Assembly: GCF_026339955.1 (NCBI RefSeq)
Contig: NZ_JAPEPW010000004.1
Coordinates: forward strand, 620,001-684,000
Direction: 5' to 3'
DNA from: Streptomyces sp. NBC_01549
Lineage (GTDB): Bacteria > Actinomycetota > Actinomycetes > Streptomycetales > Streptomycetaceae
Length of the DNA: 64,000 nt
Position numbers and translations under genes: made by a program. Every line of letters starts with the position of its first letter. Position 1 is the first letter of the stretch. Shown here one piece after another: positions 1 through 9,099 of this stretch. Under the pieces are notes generated by a model. That model did no database searches, was not told where the DNA came from, and was given only the letters and a program-made list of their open reading frames with translations.

Positions 1-211
1 CCCGGCGAGGCAGCCCCGGACCGGCAGGCGGGTGGAGCTGATCCCGTCGCGGGTGGCGGCCTTACGGGTGTTTGTCGGCCTCACCAGCCAGCTCCGGGTG
101 CCGCGGGCTGATGGGCTGGCGAGCAGGTCAGGGCGGCCTCGTGTGATCACGGGATCAAGCGGTGGCGACTGTATCTGACGCAGGAGCAGATCACGTCGTG
201 GCGTACGGGTT

Positions 212-472
212 GTGGCTGCACCGGATGACGAGACCGGCGACGGCGGCAAGGACCTGAAGACCGACGGGCTCGGCCTGATCGCGAAGGGCCTGACCGAGGC
301 CCTCAGCGAGCTGAAGGAGCTTGGCATGGTCGGCACGGCCGGGGCCGGGCGCGGCTTCGGCGACCTCGCCCTCTCCGGCCTGGAACTCGGGCACGAGGGG
401 CTGACGGGGGAGTTCAAGTCGTTCTGCGAGCGCTGGGAGTGGGGCGTGCGGTCGCTGATCAACGAGGGCAAC
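212..472 (+). pseudogene. 5' fragment of a conserved Streptomyces protein (possible type VII/WXG-like)
   Basis: A GTG start opens a frame of about 85 residues rich in small and acidic residues (GLGLIAKGLTEALSELKELG, then FKSFCERWEWGVRSLINEGN). From memory this resembles the N-terminal part of a longer Streptomyces protein found in WXG100/type VII-like settings, but I cannot verify the family. After the NEGN stretch the sequence becomes unrelated low-complexity coding and runs into transposase remnants, so the gene is probably cut by an insertion sequence. No clear ribosome binding site precedes the GTG. Confidence 0.4.
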
Positions 473-594
473 GGTCCGCCACGGCGCATCCGTGAGCTCA
501 TGTCGCCGCACCATGACACGCACCTGCCCAGCCCAAGCGCTGATCCACCCACCCAGCAAGAGCCATCAGAAACGACCTAGAGGGCCCGACCCTG

Positions 595-785
595 ATGGTG
601 CTGGACACCCAGAGTGTCCACGCGGCCGTCGGGGTCCCTGCCTCCACGACCGGCCACGATCCGGCCAAGCGGGTGCCGGGCCGCAAGCGCGGCCTGGCCG
701 TGGACGTCCTCGGCCTGGTCATCGGGGTCGTGGTCCTTGCCGCGAACATCCACGACAACACCGCGGGTATCGTCCTGCTGGCGCG
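595..785 (+). pseudogene. IS5-family transposase, internal fragment
   Basis: The frame reads LDTQSVHAAVGVPA, then KRVPGRKRGLAVDVLGLV and HDNTAGI, matching the central part (first catalytic Asp region) of the intact IS5-type transposase at 38122-38964 almost residue for residue. The N-terminal third and the C-terminal half are missing, and the frame jumps at about 785 into a fragment of the partner gene normally found beside this transposase. It is a deletion derivative of an IS related to, but not identical with, the 38 kb copy. Confidence 0.8.
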
Positions 786-961
786 TCTTCGCTGTCTTCA
801 ACGAGGTGACCGGCCCCCTGCGAGCCAAGGACGTCAGCCAGGCCTTCGGCCACGGCCTGCTGCCGAAGATCGTCGAAGGCACCTGGGCCAAGTTGAAGCG
901 CCCGGTCAAACTCGGCATCCTCACCGAAGCCGACACCGGCAACTTCGCCACGAAGCAGTAG
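785..961 (+). pseudogene. C-terminal fragment of IS5-associated winged-helix-like protein
   Basis: About 58 residues ending at a TAG match the C-terminal half of the small proteins at 37703-38125 and 16924-17424: LRAKDVSQAF, LLPKIVEGTWAKLKRPVKLG and ILTEADTGNFA align with IRARDLCQAL, ILPKNTEGIRCKLKRLVSRG and ILIEPEPGLFA. The predicted fold is a small helix-turn-helix plus wing. It follows the transposase fragment on the same strand, as in the 38 kb element, so this is a third, decayed copy of the same two-gene arrangement. Confidence 0.65.
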
Positions 962-1547
962 CCCGCGCCGCGGCCAGCACCCCTGCTTCAAGCATCACCT
1001 TGAAACGGACATAAGCTCGCGAACCGTCCATAAGCGAGCTGTTTAGAGTGTTCCTGCATATTTACGGCAATTGGTGCATATAGAGGTGCGGTCAACCTGC
1101 AGGTATTGCCCAGCGCGACGGCAAGTGGCGCTCTGGGTATCGGGAGTCCGGACTTGACTTGTCAGCCCCCTGGTGTCCGAAATGACGGTTCTCGCGGGCG
1201 GTTACACCGTATTGAAACGGTGCTAACTATCCCAAAACGTATCTGGCTCGCCGGCGGCAATGTGACGAAGCGACGTGGTGACGACCATCACAAAACACTT
1301 GTCATCGCTACCAGCGGGATGAAATATCCGAGCAAGTCGTCGCCGGGCCGGAGCCCACGACGCCGCGCGACGAGCCAAGGGCTCGTCGGCAACTCGCCGC
1401 CCCTGCGGCGTGTTCGTGTCACGTAGGTCCGCAGCACGACGTCTTTCGGACGGCACTGTCACCACCAGTCCCCGTAGACCGTCCGCACGGTCGGTCCCCT
1501 CTCACCCGACTTGAGTTCCACATCTCGCAAGGAGACCGGTCATCGTT
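962..1547 (+). other. Gene-free stretch upstream of the G1-type peptidase
   Basis: No coding region is convincing here. Base composition is locally less G+C-rich (about 1015-1300) than the flanks. The last 50 bases presumably carry the promoter and an AAGGAG-type ribosome binding site for the peptidase gene, although the spacing to ATG 1548 is longer than usual. Confidence 0.5.
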
Positions 1548-2402
1548 ATGCGAATAGGCAGCGCAGGCACCACACGGCGCACCCCGGCCGCATTCGCGGC
1601 AGCAGGGCTGGTTCTCGCCGCGACAGCTCTTTCCCCGGCGGCCTCCGCAGCCACCGCGATGCCGACTGTGCGGTTCGACCCCACGGCCCAGCAGCAGTCA
1701 GGCGACTCGAACTGGGCCGGCTACGTGACCCAGGGCAGCTTCACCAAAATCACCGGCTCGTGGACGGAGCCGCATGTCGTCTGCCATTCCAACAACGACA
1801 TGTTCGCCCCCTGGGTCGGGCTGGACGGCTGGGGCTCACGCACGGTGGAGCAAGCTGGGGTGCAGACCGACTGCTCCAGCGGCTCCCCGGTGAGAACCGC
1901 TTGGTACGAGATGTATCCGGCCCCACCGGTGTACTGGCAGGATCCGGTCTCCGAGGGAGACAGCATGACCGCGTCGGTCACCTCCGATGGCGCGGGTGGC
2001 TACTCGCTGGCCCTGACCAACAACACCAAGGGCTGGACCGAGCACGTCAAAAAGACGCTTCAAGCAAAAAATGTCAGCGCGGAGGCGGTGATCGAGTCGC
2101 CCAACCAGGCCTATCCGGAACTCGACAGCGTGCGTTTCACCCAAGTCACCGTGGACGGAGGGTCAATGGATGCCATGGCGCCGCAGGCGCTGCCCAGTGG
2201 CGGTTATACGCCGGGGCCGCTGCTCAACGGCTCGTTCACCATACAGTCGGGCAGCCCGTACCCGCAGTCGGGTAACCCGTACCCGCAGTCGGGCAGCCCG
2301 TACCCGCAGTCGGGTAACCCGTACCCGCAGTCGGGCAGCCCGTACCCGCAGTCGGGCAGCCCGTACCCGCAGTCGGGCAACCTGTACGCACCTCGGTACT
2401 GA
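1548..2402 (+). CDS. Secreted G1-family (eqolisin-like) glutamic endopeptidase with repeat tail
   Basis: The 284-residue product has a typical signal peptide: basic N-terminus (RTPAAF), hydrophobic core and a cleavage-like SPAASA-ATA near residue 34. The mature part carries peptidase G1 features: SNWAGYV, then GSWTEP, WVGLDGWGS followed by VEQAG (candidate catalytic Gln), WYEMYP, and AEAVIESP (candidate catalytic Glu). Eqolisins are acid-acting secreted proteases; some bacterial members may have other roles. The C-terminal 50 residues are seven copies of QSG(S/N)PYP, a flexible tail that may anchor to the wall or other polymers. The catalytic assignment is by motif similarity only. No partner genes are adjacent. 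Confidence 0.75.
   Translation: MRIGSAGTTRRTPAAFAAAGLVLAATALSPAASAATAMPTVRFDPTAQQQSGDSNWAGYVTQGSFTKITGSWTEPHVVCHSNNDMFAPWVGLDGWGSRTVEQAGVQTDCSSGSPVRTAWYEMYPAPPVYWQDPVSEGDSMTASVTSDGAGGYSLALTNNTKGWTEHVKKTLQAKNVSAEAVIESPNQAYPELDSVRFTQVTVDGGSMDAMAPQALPSGGYTPGPLLNGSFTIQSGSPYPQSGNPYPQSGSPYPQSGNPYPQSGSPYPQSGSPYPQSGNLYAPRY
2244..2390 (+). repeat. Seven 21-bp in-frame tandem repeats in the peptidase tail
   Basis: Seven consecutive 21-base units start at 2244, 2265, 2286, 2307, 2328, 2349 and 2370. They encode QSGSPYP or QSGNPYP (the last unit QSGNLYA). Because the unit is a multiple of three, gain or loss of copies keeps the frame, so tail length could vary between strains by slippage. Confidence 0.95.
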
Positions 2403-3344
2403 CCTTGCCCAGCCCGCTCTCACCTGAGGATGTTCATCTACCGAACGCGGTCGGCGCCATGGACTCCGACGCGTACACGGGGGGTGTGCGCGTACGGCAG
2501 GTTACTTGGGCACACTGCCGAAGGGCTTCCGGCACCGGCTGGTGCGACGGCACGGAGCGGTCGCACCGGCCGAGGCCTCCTGACCGAGTTCACTCACCCC
2601 GCCACACCAGCAGACCACCGGTAGCGGATCGGCGGATTCCGCCCCACACCCACACCATCAGGCAACGACAGACCAACTCATTTCCGGGCGAACCGCCCTC
2701 TTGGGGCTCGCCGGCAATCTCTCGTGGACGGGCAGTGGCGCGGTAGCCGTTGCACTACGTCGGCGGTGGATCGTCCAGACCAGGCCGCCCCTGGTGGGCC
2801 CTGCACGGCGAGGCTCATCAGCCTCAGCAGCGGATCAACGTCTACGTTGCGGTCGAGCCGTATGGTCACCCAACCTGAGCCCTGCATGGTCCGCACCGCG
2901 CTCGAGCTTTTGAGGTGGTCCTCGAAACGCCGATCGAGCGCGCGGGCGGCTCCGGTGGCACCAGCATCGCGGCGACCTACTCAGTCCACCTTGGCCATCC
3001 GCTGATCTGTCTCCTTCAGGGCCGCTCCCACTCCGCCCGTGTGAGTTCGTACTCGACCTCGCCGTGCTCGGAACCAGGAAGCGACTCCGGCCAGTCCCCG
3101 GTGTAGTTCCGGAGGAAGGCCAGTCCGGACTTCTCCAAAGGCGGCGTGTGCGACGAAGTACAGGGTGACGGGGCGGGTGGTCGCGGTGCGGCGGCCTGCG
3201 TGGAATGACGGCCCGGTGGCCAGGCCGAACAGTCCGGTTGACCACTACGTGCACTGGGCCACCCGACACACCCCATCCACGTCCTGAGTCCTGACCCCGG
3301 TGACCCTATCCGGCCCTGTCGCAGTCCCTCCTTGAACGGAGCCG
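2403..3344. other. Long stretch without a recognisable gene
   Basis: Six frames give only short, compositionally shadow-like frames. Two minus-strand snippets look protein-like but are not recognised: one around 3020-3140 (LAFLRNYTGDWPES, then GEVEYELTRAEWERP) and one around 2780-2930 (GSGWVTIRLDRNVDVDPLL). Either could be a stump of a lost gene. I cannot assign a function. Confidence 0.4.
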
Positions 3345-4789
3345 TCAACCGTACGTCGGCAGGCCCGGACGCATGCCGCTACTGGCGGCGGTCGTTCCAC
3401 CACCGGCGTGGTCATCGGTCTGGGGCTTCGCCGACTCAACGGGTACGCCCGTCGACGCGTTCGTGCCGCCGAGTACGGCCATACGGATCGCCGTCCAATC
3501 GTCGGCACGCCACCAGTTGAACAGCTCCACCGTGCTGATGACCGTCACCGGCAGCGAATCCAGTGCGGCGACGAACTCGGGCCGCGAGTACACCGCCATC
3601 GTGCTCTCCGACGGGTGCAGCTTGTGCTGGTGGTTGACGATCAGGACGCCGTCGGAGACCGGCTCGTCGGGCCGCAGTCGCGGCCAGGTCTCCAGATGCT
3701 TGTGAAGTTGCCCGACGAGGTGCTCCTGTGCGGGACCAGAAGCGCCCTTGACTTCGACCAGGCGCGCGGACACGGCCTGGGCGCTGACCAGCAGGTCGGC
3801 GATTTCGTGCCGCCGAACTCCGTGTCCAGATCTGCGGCGTGCAATCAGGCCTCGGTCAGTACGTGAGCCACCGCGTCGACCGGCTCCGAGCCGCTGCCGT
3901 ACCGCAGTCCGTACCGCACCGGCTCCGCCTTCTGCTTCGCCTCCCGCAACACCTGCTCCAGGCGCAGCTTCTCGTCGGCGTAACGCTCCTCGAGATCGTC
4001 AAGGGCCCGCCGGACGGCCTGCTCGCCGACGCTCTGCAGAGCAAGGTCGACAAAGAATGGCGACCGGGCCCGGCGCAGCGCATCGGGCACGTACTCCGGC
4101 AGCGCCCGATGAACCAGCCAGCCCAACATGTTGTCCCAATTGGTGTCATCGGGGATCACATACCAGCGCTGGTTGCCCGCGGATGACGTCCAGGCGGCGA
4201 CCACCGGGTCTCCCAGAGCGTCGACCAGGATGGGGTGCAGTGCGCCTTCGGCGGGGCGGTCCTCAGAGCCAGAGCCGTCGCCGCGCTCCAGGCGGACACC
4301 GCTCAGGTGCAGGCTCCACCAAGGGGATCCTTCGGGCCGGGTCAGCAGCCGGATTGCCAGATCCCGGTCGGCGCCGATCAGACCCGGCGCGATCTCAGGC
4401 CGCATCCCGGCAGGAAGACGCCGGCCGCCCACGCTCGTGAGCAGGTCGCCAACGTGTACGGACGCGTCTGCGGACGACAGCGGATTGCGCGGACGGTCCT
4501 CGTCAACGCGACCGATCACCGCGACTACGAGGGCGAGTTCGCCGCGCTGGTGGGCACCGGCAGCGAGCCGCTTCATCTCCTCGGCGCCCTGGTCGTGGAA
4601 GTACCCCGGTGAGAGCGCCGTCGAGCAGTCGCTGCTCTCCATTCCCAGCCACCGCGGCTGAAGACCGTGCCGCTGCCAGTCCACGTCCGCCGGGACGCGC
4701 ATCGGCGCGGGACGCTCACGCCCTCGCTTGGATTCGGGCTCAGGCTGGCCGATGTGCACCGGCACGAGACCGGATGCTGAGCTGCTCAT
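3345..4789 (-). pseudogene. Decayed gene with PD-(D/E)XK-nuclease-like C-terminus
   Basis: One coding unit is spread over two frames. The upstream part (4789-3845) encodes about 300 residues including PGLIGADRDLAIRLL and a coiled region RRALDDLEERYADEKLRLEQ, then hits an in-frame TGA at 3845-3847; the same frame continues with LHAADLDTEFGG, so this is a point nonsense change. About 30 bases later the frame shifts by one and continues as ARLVEVKGASGPAQEHLVGQ and later SDGVLIVNHQH. The EVKG element preceded by an acidic DxD region resembles a PD-(D/E)XK nuclease or restriction-like fold, but this is inference. The start is uncertain (4789 or the ATG at 4702). It faces the kinase stump at 4752. 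Both are inactivated, which suggests joint decay of one locus. Confidence 0.5.
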
Positions 4790-5092
4790 CGCCGCATACG
4801 ACGCGGTGAGTCAGTCAGCCCGGGGCGAGCGCCAGGACTACCGGCTCGAGAGACTGCCTCTGGCCCGCGAGGGCCAAGCCGAGGTCTACCGCGCCGAACA
4901 CAAACCGACCGGCACCATCGTGGCCTTCAAGAAGCGCACAGGCAGGGGCGAGAGGGACGCACGGCGTATGCGCCGCGAGGTGACGACCCCTGCGGTTCGG
5001 CGGCAACCCGCACGTCATGCCGGTCCACGACTTCAGCCCCACCCACGACTGGTTCGTCATGCCGCTCGCCGAAGCCACCGCCCCCCAGCCGG
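4752..5092 (+). pseudogene. Serine/threonine protein kinase, truncated and frameshifted N-lobe
   Basis: The frame from the ATG at 4752 gives DYRLERLPLAREGQAEVYRA then EHKPTGTIVAFKKRTGRGER: a glycine-poor P-loop region followed by the VAFKK lysine of a kinase N-lobe. After RRMRREV the frame shifts, and the next frame reads FGGNPHVMPVHDFSPTHDWF then VMPLAEAT, a typical hinge region. The catalytic loop (HRD) and DFG are absent because coding ends where the IS6-type remnant begins. It is therefore a dead stump. It runs divergently from, and overlaps slightly, the decayed nuclease-like gene. Confidence 0.65.
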
Positions 5093-5295
5093 GGGTCTCA
5101 GGGGCGTCGGCCTTGCTCCCGACAGAGCATCGGCGTTTTGGCCAACCAGTCCTTCCGGTGCGCTCTTGCGGGACAAGGGTCCTTGTATCTCGCACCTGAC
5201 AGCAGCCGCACATCGCCGGGCTTCGCAGACCGACCGAAAAACACGTGTTCGAAAACTAGGCGGCGTCGTTGAACTCGATGACACCGCCACGACCG

Positions 5296-5790
5296 TCAAG
5301 AGCGGTGCTCGACGGAGGGCATGACCTCACGGTGGGCGGCACCGTAGGAGCGGAGCTTGTCCGTGACGACCACCCGCGCCACCGCGCGGGTCTTGTTCAT
5401 CGGCCTGCGGAAGAAGCGTCGGGCGGCGGCCTTGTCCCGGCGGTTCTGCACGAGGATGTCCAGCACCATTCCGTCCTGGTCGACGGCCCGTCACAGGTAC
5501 TTCAGCTCCCTGTGGGTCCTGACGAACACCTCGTCCAGGTGCCACTTGTCGCCGGGCCGGGGCCGGCGGCGGCGCAGTCCGTTCGCGTAGGCCTGGCCGA
5601 ACGTGGCGCACCGGCGGCGCACTGTCTCGTAGGAGACGATGACGCCTCGCTGGAGCATCAGCTCCTCGACCTCGCGGAAGCTGAGCGGGAAGCGGAAGTA
5701 CAGCCACACGCAGTGGGAGATCACCTCGACCGGGTACCGCTGCCCCTGTACGACGGCGACGTGCTCCCCACGGACGACCGCTCCCAGCGT
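5296..5790 (-). pseudogene. IS6-family transposase with internal stop
   Basis: Minus-strand reading gives YPVEVISHCVWLYFRFPLSF, REVEELMLQRGV, GDKWHLDEVFV (first DDE Asp), then an in-frame TGA at 5491-5493 exactly where a Trp codon (LWRAVDQDG) is expected. The same frame continues RAVDQDGMVLDILVQNRRDK and VVTDKLRSYGAAHREV before a stop at 5296-5298, short of the catalytic Glu region. It is inactivated by a nonsense mutation and 3' truncation. Confidence 0.8.
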
Positions 5791-5949
5791 GATCAACCCG
5801 AAGATCATCCCACCCGGTCGGCCAACGTGACAGCGCCCTGCGAGTTGTTCTTCGGGTCGGTACTCGGGGGGTGTTGGCCGTAAGCCGCTCGTGCCGGCGT
5901 CCAGGTCGGGCAAGTCGGCGCGAGCGGACACCGGACGGGGCGGAGTGTG

Positions 5950-6621
5950 TCAGCTACGGACGAGGAGACCCGTGAGCAGTATGTACAACGTCTGGTGCAG
6001 GGCGTCCGGGAAGTTCGAGTCCATGAACGCGAAGCTCGGGTCGGCGTCATAGACGGCGCGCACCGCGGGCGCGGGGTGTGTGTGGGTCCACAGGCTGCAG
6101 ACCAAGACGATGATCAGGTTGGCGCCCTGTTCGGAACGTGGTTGGTCGAGCTCGGGAAAGAGGCGCCGCAGCAGCTCGGCCAGTCCGAGCAGGCTGTCGC
6201 GGGCGCCTTCCTTGTATCGGGTCGCGACCTCGATGGAGATGTTGTGCTCCAGTACGCCCGCCTGCGCACTGAGCAGTTCACACAGCATCGGCCGGGCAGC
6301 GAAGGACGCGGCCAGCCCGGATGCCACGGCGTCGGTCCTGACGTCCAGAGGGTCGCGCGCGTCCACCAGTGAGCGAAGTTGTTCGCCCGCTTCTGTCAGG
6401 AAGTCACGGGCGCTCTGGTCGAGCAGGTCGAGCAGTACGGCTTCACGTGTTTCGAAGTAGCGCAGCACGTTGGACTTGGCGAGCCCGACACGGCGGCTCA
6501 GCTCATTGAGGCTCATCGCGGAGACCGGCATCTCGGCGAGCATCGCCGCGGCGGTCTGCAGGATGGTCTGCCTTCGCGCCAGGCGCTGTTCCTCACTCCT
6601 CGCCCGCTGGAACGTGGTCAT
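5950..6621 (-). CDS. TetR/AcrR-family transcriptional repressor
   Basis: The 223-residue protein has an N-terminal TetR DNA-binding domain (residues about 15-65: ILQTAAAMLAEMPVSAMSLN, ELSRRVGLAKSNVLRYFETR) and a helical C-terminal ligand-binding domain. It is transcribed divergently from the SDR gene at 6768. The 146-bp gap between them holds three regularly spaced inverted repeats (6635, 6657, 6679) that are good operator candidates, so autorepression and control of the SDR/DJ-1 pair are likely (inference). The ATG start is followed by MTTFQRARSEEQRLARRQ, typical for the family, and length is normal. Confidence 0.9.
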   Translation of the reverse strand: MTTFQRARSEEQRLARRQTILQTAAAMLAEMPVSAMSLNELSRRVGLAKSNVLRYFETREAVLLDLLDQSARDFLTEAGEQLRSLVDARDPLDVRTDAVASGLAASFAARPMLCELLSAQAGVLEHNISIEVATRYKEGARDSLLGLAELLRRLFPELDQPRSEQGANLIIVLVCSLWTHTHPAPAVRAVYDADPSFAFMDSNFPDALHQTLYILLTGLLVRS

Positions 6622-6634
6622 GTCCGAAGTCTAC

Positions 6635-6691
6635 AGACTGGCAGTCTCTTGATTAGAGACCGCCGTCCTCTTGTGTTCAGACCGCCGGTCT
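6635..6691. promoter_or_regulatory. Triple operator array between TetR and SDR genes
   Basis: Three 13-bp elements begin at 6635 (AGACTGGCAGTCT, perfect 5-3-5 inverted repeat), 6657 (AGACCGCCGTCCT, imperfect) and 6679 (AGACCGCCGGTCT, perfect). Spacing is 22 bp each time, two helical turns, placing all three on the same DNA face. TetR proteins bind such palindromes; cooperative occupation is inferred. Confidence 0.75.
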
Positions 6692-6767
6692 CTTATGTTT
6701 GTGGCGACGGGAAGCCCACCCGGCCGACGGCCCGCACACCGGGCCTGCCACGAACGAAGGAACTCTC

Positions 6768-7604
6768 ATGTCGAACAAGGTCGCACTGGTCACAGGGGCC
6801 TCCTCCGGTATCGGTGAGTCCACCGCACTCCGGTTACTGGAGGCGGGATTCATCGTCTACGGCGCCGCGCGGCGGGTCGACCGCATGGATGCGCTCACCG
6901 CCGCGGGCGTACGCACACTGCCACTGGACGTCACCGACAGCACCTCGGCGAAGTCCGCGATCGACAGGGTCATCGAGGACGAGGGGCGTATCGACGTCCT
7001 GGTCAACAACGCCGGCTACGGCTCCTACGGAGCTCTGGAGGACGTACCCCTGGACGAGGCCCGTGCCCAGATCGACGTCAACCTCTTCGGCCTGGCCCAC
7101 CTCACCCAGCTCGTACTGCCCCACATGCGCAGCCGGCGCAGCGGCACGATCGTCAACATCAGCTCCATGGGCGGGCGCTTCGCCACCCCGATGGGGGTCT
7201 GGTACCACGCCAGCAAGTTCGCCGTGGAAGGACTCAGCGACGCGCTCCGGCTCGAACTGAATCGGTTCGACGTCAATGTCGTCCTCATCGAGCCCGGCTC
7301 GATCCACACCGAGTGGGGCGCCATCGCGGCCGACAAGCTGCGCGCCGTCTCCGGTCATGGCCCCTACGCCGAACAGGCCGAGGCCATGGCGAAGTCCCTG
7401 GAAAGCAGCTCCCGCGAGGGGGCCCGGATGACCTCTCCCCCTTCCGTGATCGCGGACGCGGTGACCAAGGCCGCCACGGCCCGCCGCCCGCGCATCCGCT
7501 ACCGCGTCGGCTTCGGCGCCGGCCCGCTGATCCTGCTCAGCCGGCTCCTGCCCGCCCGCGCCTTCGACGCCCTCATCAAGCGCGGCTCCGGCGTACCGGC
7601 CTGA
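6768..7604 (+). CDS. Short-chain dehydrogenase/reductase (SDR) oxidoreductase
   Basis: A classical SDR of 278 residues. It shows the NAD(P)-binding TGASSGIG near the N-terminus, LDVT, NNAGYGSYG, the catalytic Ser region IVNISSMGGR, and YHASKFAVEG (YxxxK). The ATG at 6768 follows GAAGGAA. It is the first gene of an apparent two-gene operon with the DJ-1-like gene 35 bp downstream, and is probably repressed by the divergent TetR protein. An Arg after the nucleotide-binding region (AARRVDR) suggests NADPH preference. The substrate is unknown. Confidence 0.92.
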   Translation: MSNKVALVTGASSGIGESTALRLLEAGFIVYGAARRVDRMDALTAAGVRTLPLDVTDSTSAKSAIDRVIEDEGRIDVLVNNAGYGSYGALEDVPLDEARAQIDVNLFGLAHLTQLVLPHMRSRRSGTIVNISSMGGRFATPMGVWYHASKFAVEGLSDALRLELNRFDVNVVLIEPGSIHTEWGAIAADKLRAVSGHGPYAEQAEAMAKSLESSSREGARMTSPPSVIADAVTKAATARRPRIRYRVGFGAGPLILLSRLLPARAFDALIKRGSGVPA

Positions 7605-7639
7605 CTCCCAGCCCCGTCAGCACAAGGAAAGGCCCTCTG

Positions 7640-8656
7640 GTGTCCAGTCCCGTCGAGCCCCGCCCCCAAGCCCTGTTCGTCCTGTCCTCCGCCCGGACTC
7701 TGCCGCTGAGCAGACCGGTCGGCCACCCAGGGATCCCCACCGGCTTCTTCCTGGTCGAACTCGCCGCGGTCATGGCCGCGTTCGAGAACGACTACGACTT
7801 CATCCTCGCCACTCCCGACGGCAACCCGCCCCAGCTCGACATCAACGGCCTCGCCCTCAACTTCCACGCGGCCGGCAACCTGGGCAGTGCCACCGCTCGC
7901 ACCACTGTCCAGAGCGCGGCGAAGCACTCCAGCCCCCAGTCGATGCGCGCCAAGAACCCCGCCCTGCTGGAACGCCGTAACGCCGAACTGGCCCTTGCGC
8001 GGCGGCACCTCGGACGTATCCCGGTCTCCCAGGCCCTGCCCAGAACCGACCGTGAGGCCGCCTCCATCAGGGGCGACGTCGTCGCGAGCTTCGAATCCCT
8101 GCCACAGCGCCGCTACCACTCGATCCCCGAACTGATCCGCCGGCACCGCGACCCGGCCAACGACTTCTCCCTGGACGGCCTCGCGTTCGTCCACATGCCC
8201 GGCGGACACGCGCCGATGGTCGACTTCCACGACAACCCGTGGATGGGCGAGCTGTTGCACACCCTCCGGGAGAGTGCCGTGCCGATCTCCCTCATCTGTC
8301 ACGCGCCCGTCGCGCTGACCTCCGCCCGCTACCGCGTCGATGACGAAGGCGACGTCACCACCGATGAACAGCACCTGTTCAAGGGTGCACGGATCACCAC
8401 GGTCCCCCGCTACGGCGAGCGAATGATGCTGGAAATGCAGTACCCCAAGGTGCCCGGCGAAGCCACCCGCCTGCCCTACTATGTCGACGTCGCCCTGGAC
8501 GCGGCCGGGTACGACGTCGGCCTCACCCTGAACCCCGCCGCCGTCAAAGTCGTCTGGGACGACGAGCACACTCTGCTGACCGGCAACGGACCCCAGTCCG
8601 TCGACGCCCAGACCGAACACCTCGTCCGGATCACACGGCGAACCCACACCACATGA
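7640..8656 (+). CDS. DJ-1/PfpI-type glutamine amidotransferase-like protein
   Basis: A 338-residue protein starting at GTG 7640 after AAGGAAAGG. The central region has the class I amidotransferase-like fold: FVHMPGGHAPMVDFH, then a nucleophile-elbow LICHAPVAL with Cys at about residue 220. It is longer than typical DJ-1 proteins (about 190) and resembles the larger type 1 glutamine amidotransferase domain proteins (Hsp31-like) that act on glyoxal-type damage or are of unknown function. It lies 35 bp after the SDR gene on the same strand, so co-transcription under the TetR operators is likely. A reactive-carbonyl detoxification role for the pair is inference. Confidence 0.82.
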   Translation: MSSPVEPRPQALFVLSSARTLPLSRPVGHPGIPTGFFLVELAAVMAAFENDYDFILATPDGNPPQLDINGLALNFHAAGNLGSATARTTVQSAAKHSSPQSMRAKNPALLERRNAELALARRHLGRIPVSQALPRTDREAASIRGDVVASFESLPQRRYHSIPELIRRHRDPANDFSLDGLAFVHMPGGHAPMVDFHDNPWMGELLHTLRESAVPISLICHAPVALTSARYRVDDEGDVTTDEQHLFKGARITTVPRYGERMMLEMQYPKVPGEATRLPYYVDVALDAAGYDVGLTLNPAAVKVVWDDEHTLLTGNGPQSVDAQTEHLVRITRRTHTT

Positions 8657-8799
8657 CCCCGCCGGGTCGGCCTCCGTCACGCCTCCCCGCAACACGGCTG
8701 GATCACTACGATCGCCGGCCAGACGCAGTCCGGCGCGTGGAAGTACGTACCTCGGACGGCAGGCAGCGGCTCGGGCACACCGGCCGGCGGCTCAGGTTC

Positions 8800-9060
8800 T
8801 GCGCCTTTCCAAGCTCTTGCGCCAGCTGGGCAGTTGGCCTGGCAGACAGGTGAAACACCTGGCAACATCGCCGAGGCCGTCGAACTCCTGGCCGCCCTCG
8901 CCCCACACTCGCCGAAGCAGCACTGGCCGCATCGACGAAGGCGTACCTGACCCTGGACGGAACCCCTCTGCCGATCGACCGGATCGCCGCCAACCGCCCC
9001 TTCCGCTCCGGCAAACACAAGAGGCACGGCATGAACGTGCGGGTCATAGCCGACCGAAGG
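8800..9060 (+). pseudogene. IS5-like (DDE) transposase fragment, frameshifted
   Basis: Plus-strand frames give IAEAVELLAALAP and then, after a frameshift, LAEAALAASTKAYLTLDGTP and LPIDRIAANRPFRSGKHKRH followed by GMNVRVIAD. This matches the region around the first catalytic Asp of IS5/IS112-like transposases (TLDGTLLPIDRI, SGKHKRHGMNVQVIAD). N-terminus and C-terminal half are missing. Its right end abuts the truncated end of the MFS gene, so this IS may have removed the MFS 3' part. Confidence 0.75.
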
Positions 9061-9099
9061 GCCGTCTCCATCATGCCGACCACGGCTGCCAGGGCGGAT

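Noticed and set aside
1106..1426. ORF of 106 aa upstream of the peptidase
   Set aside because: Random-like composition, no ribosome binding site, no family resemblance.
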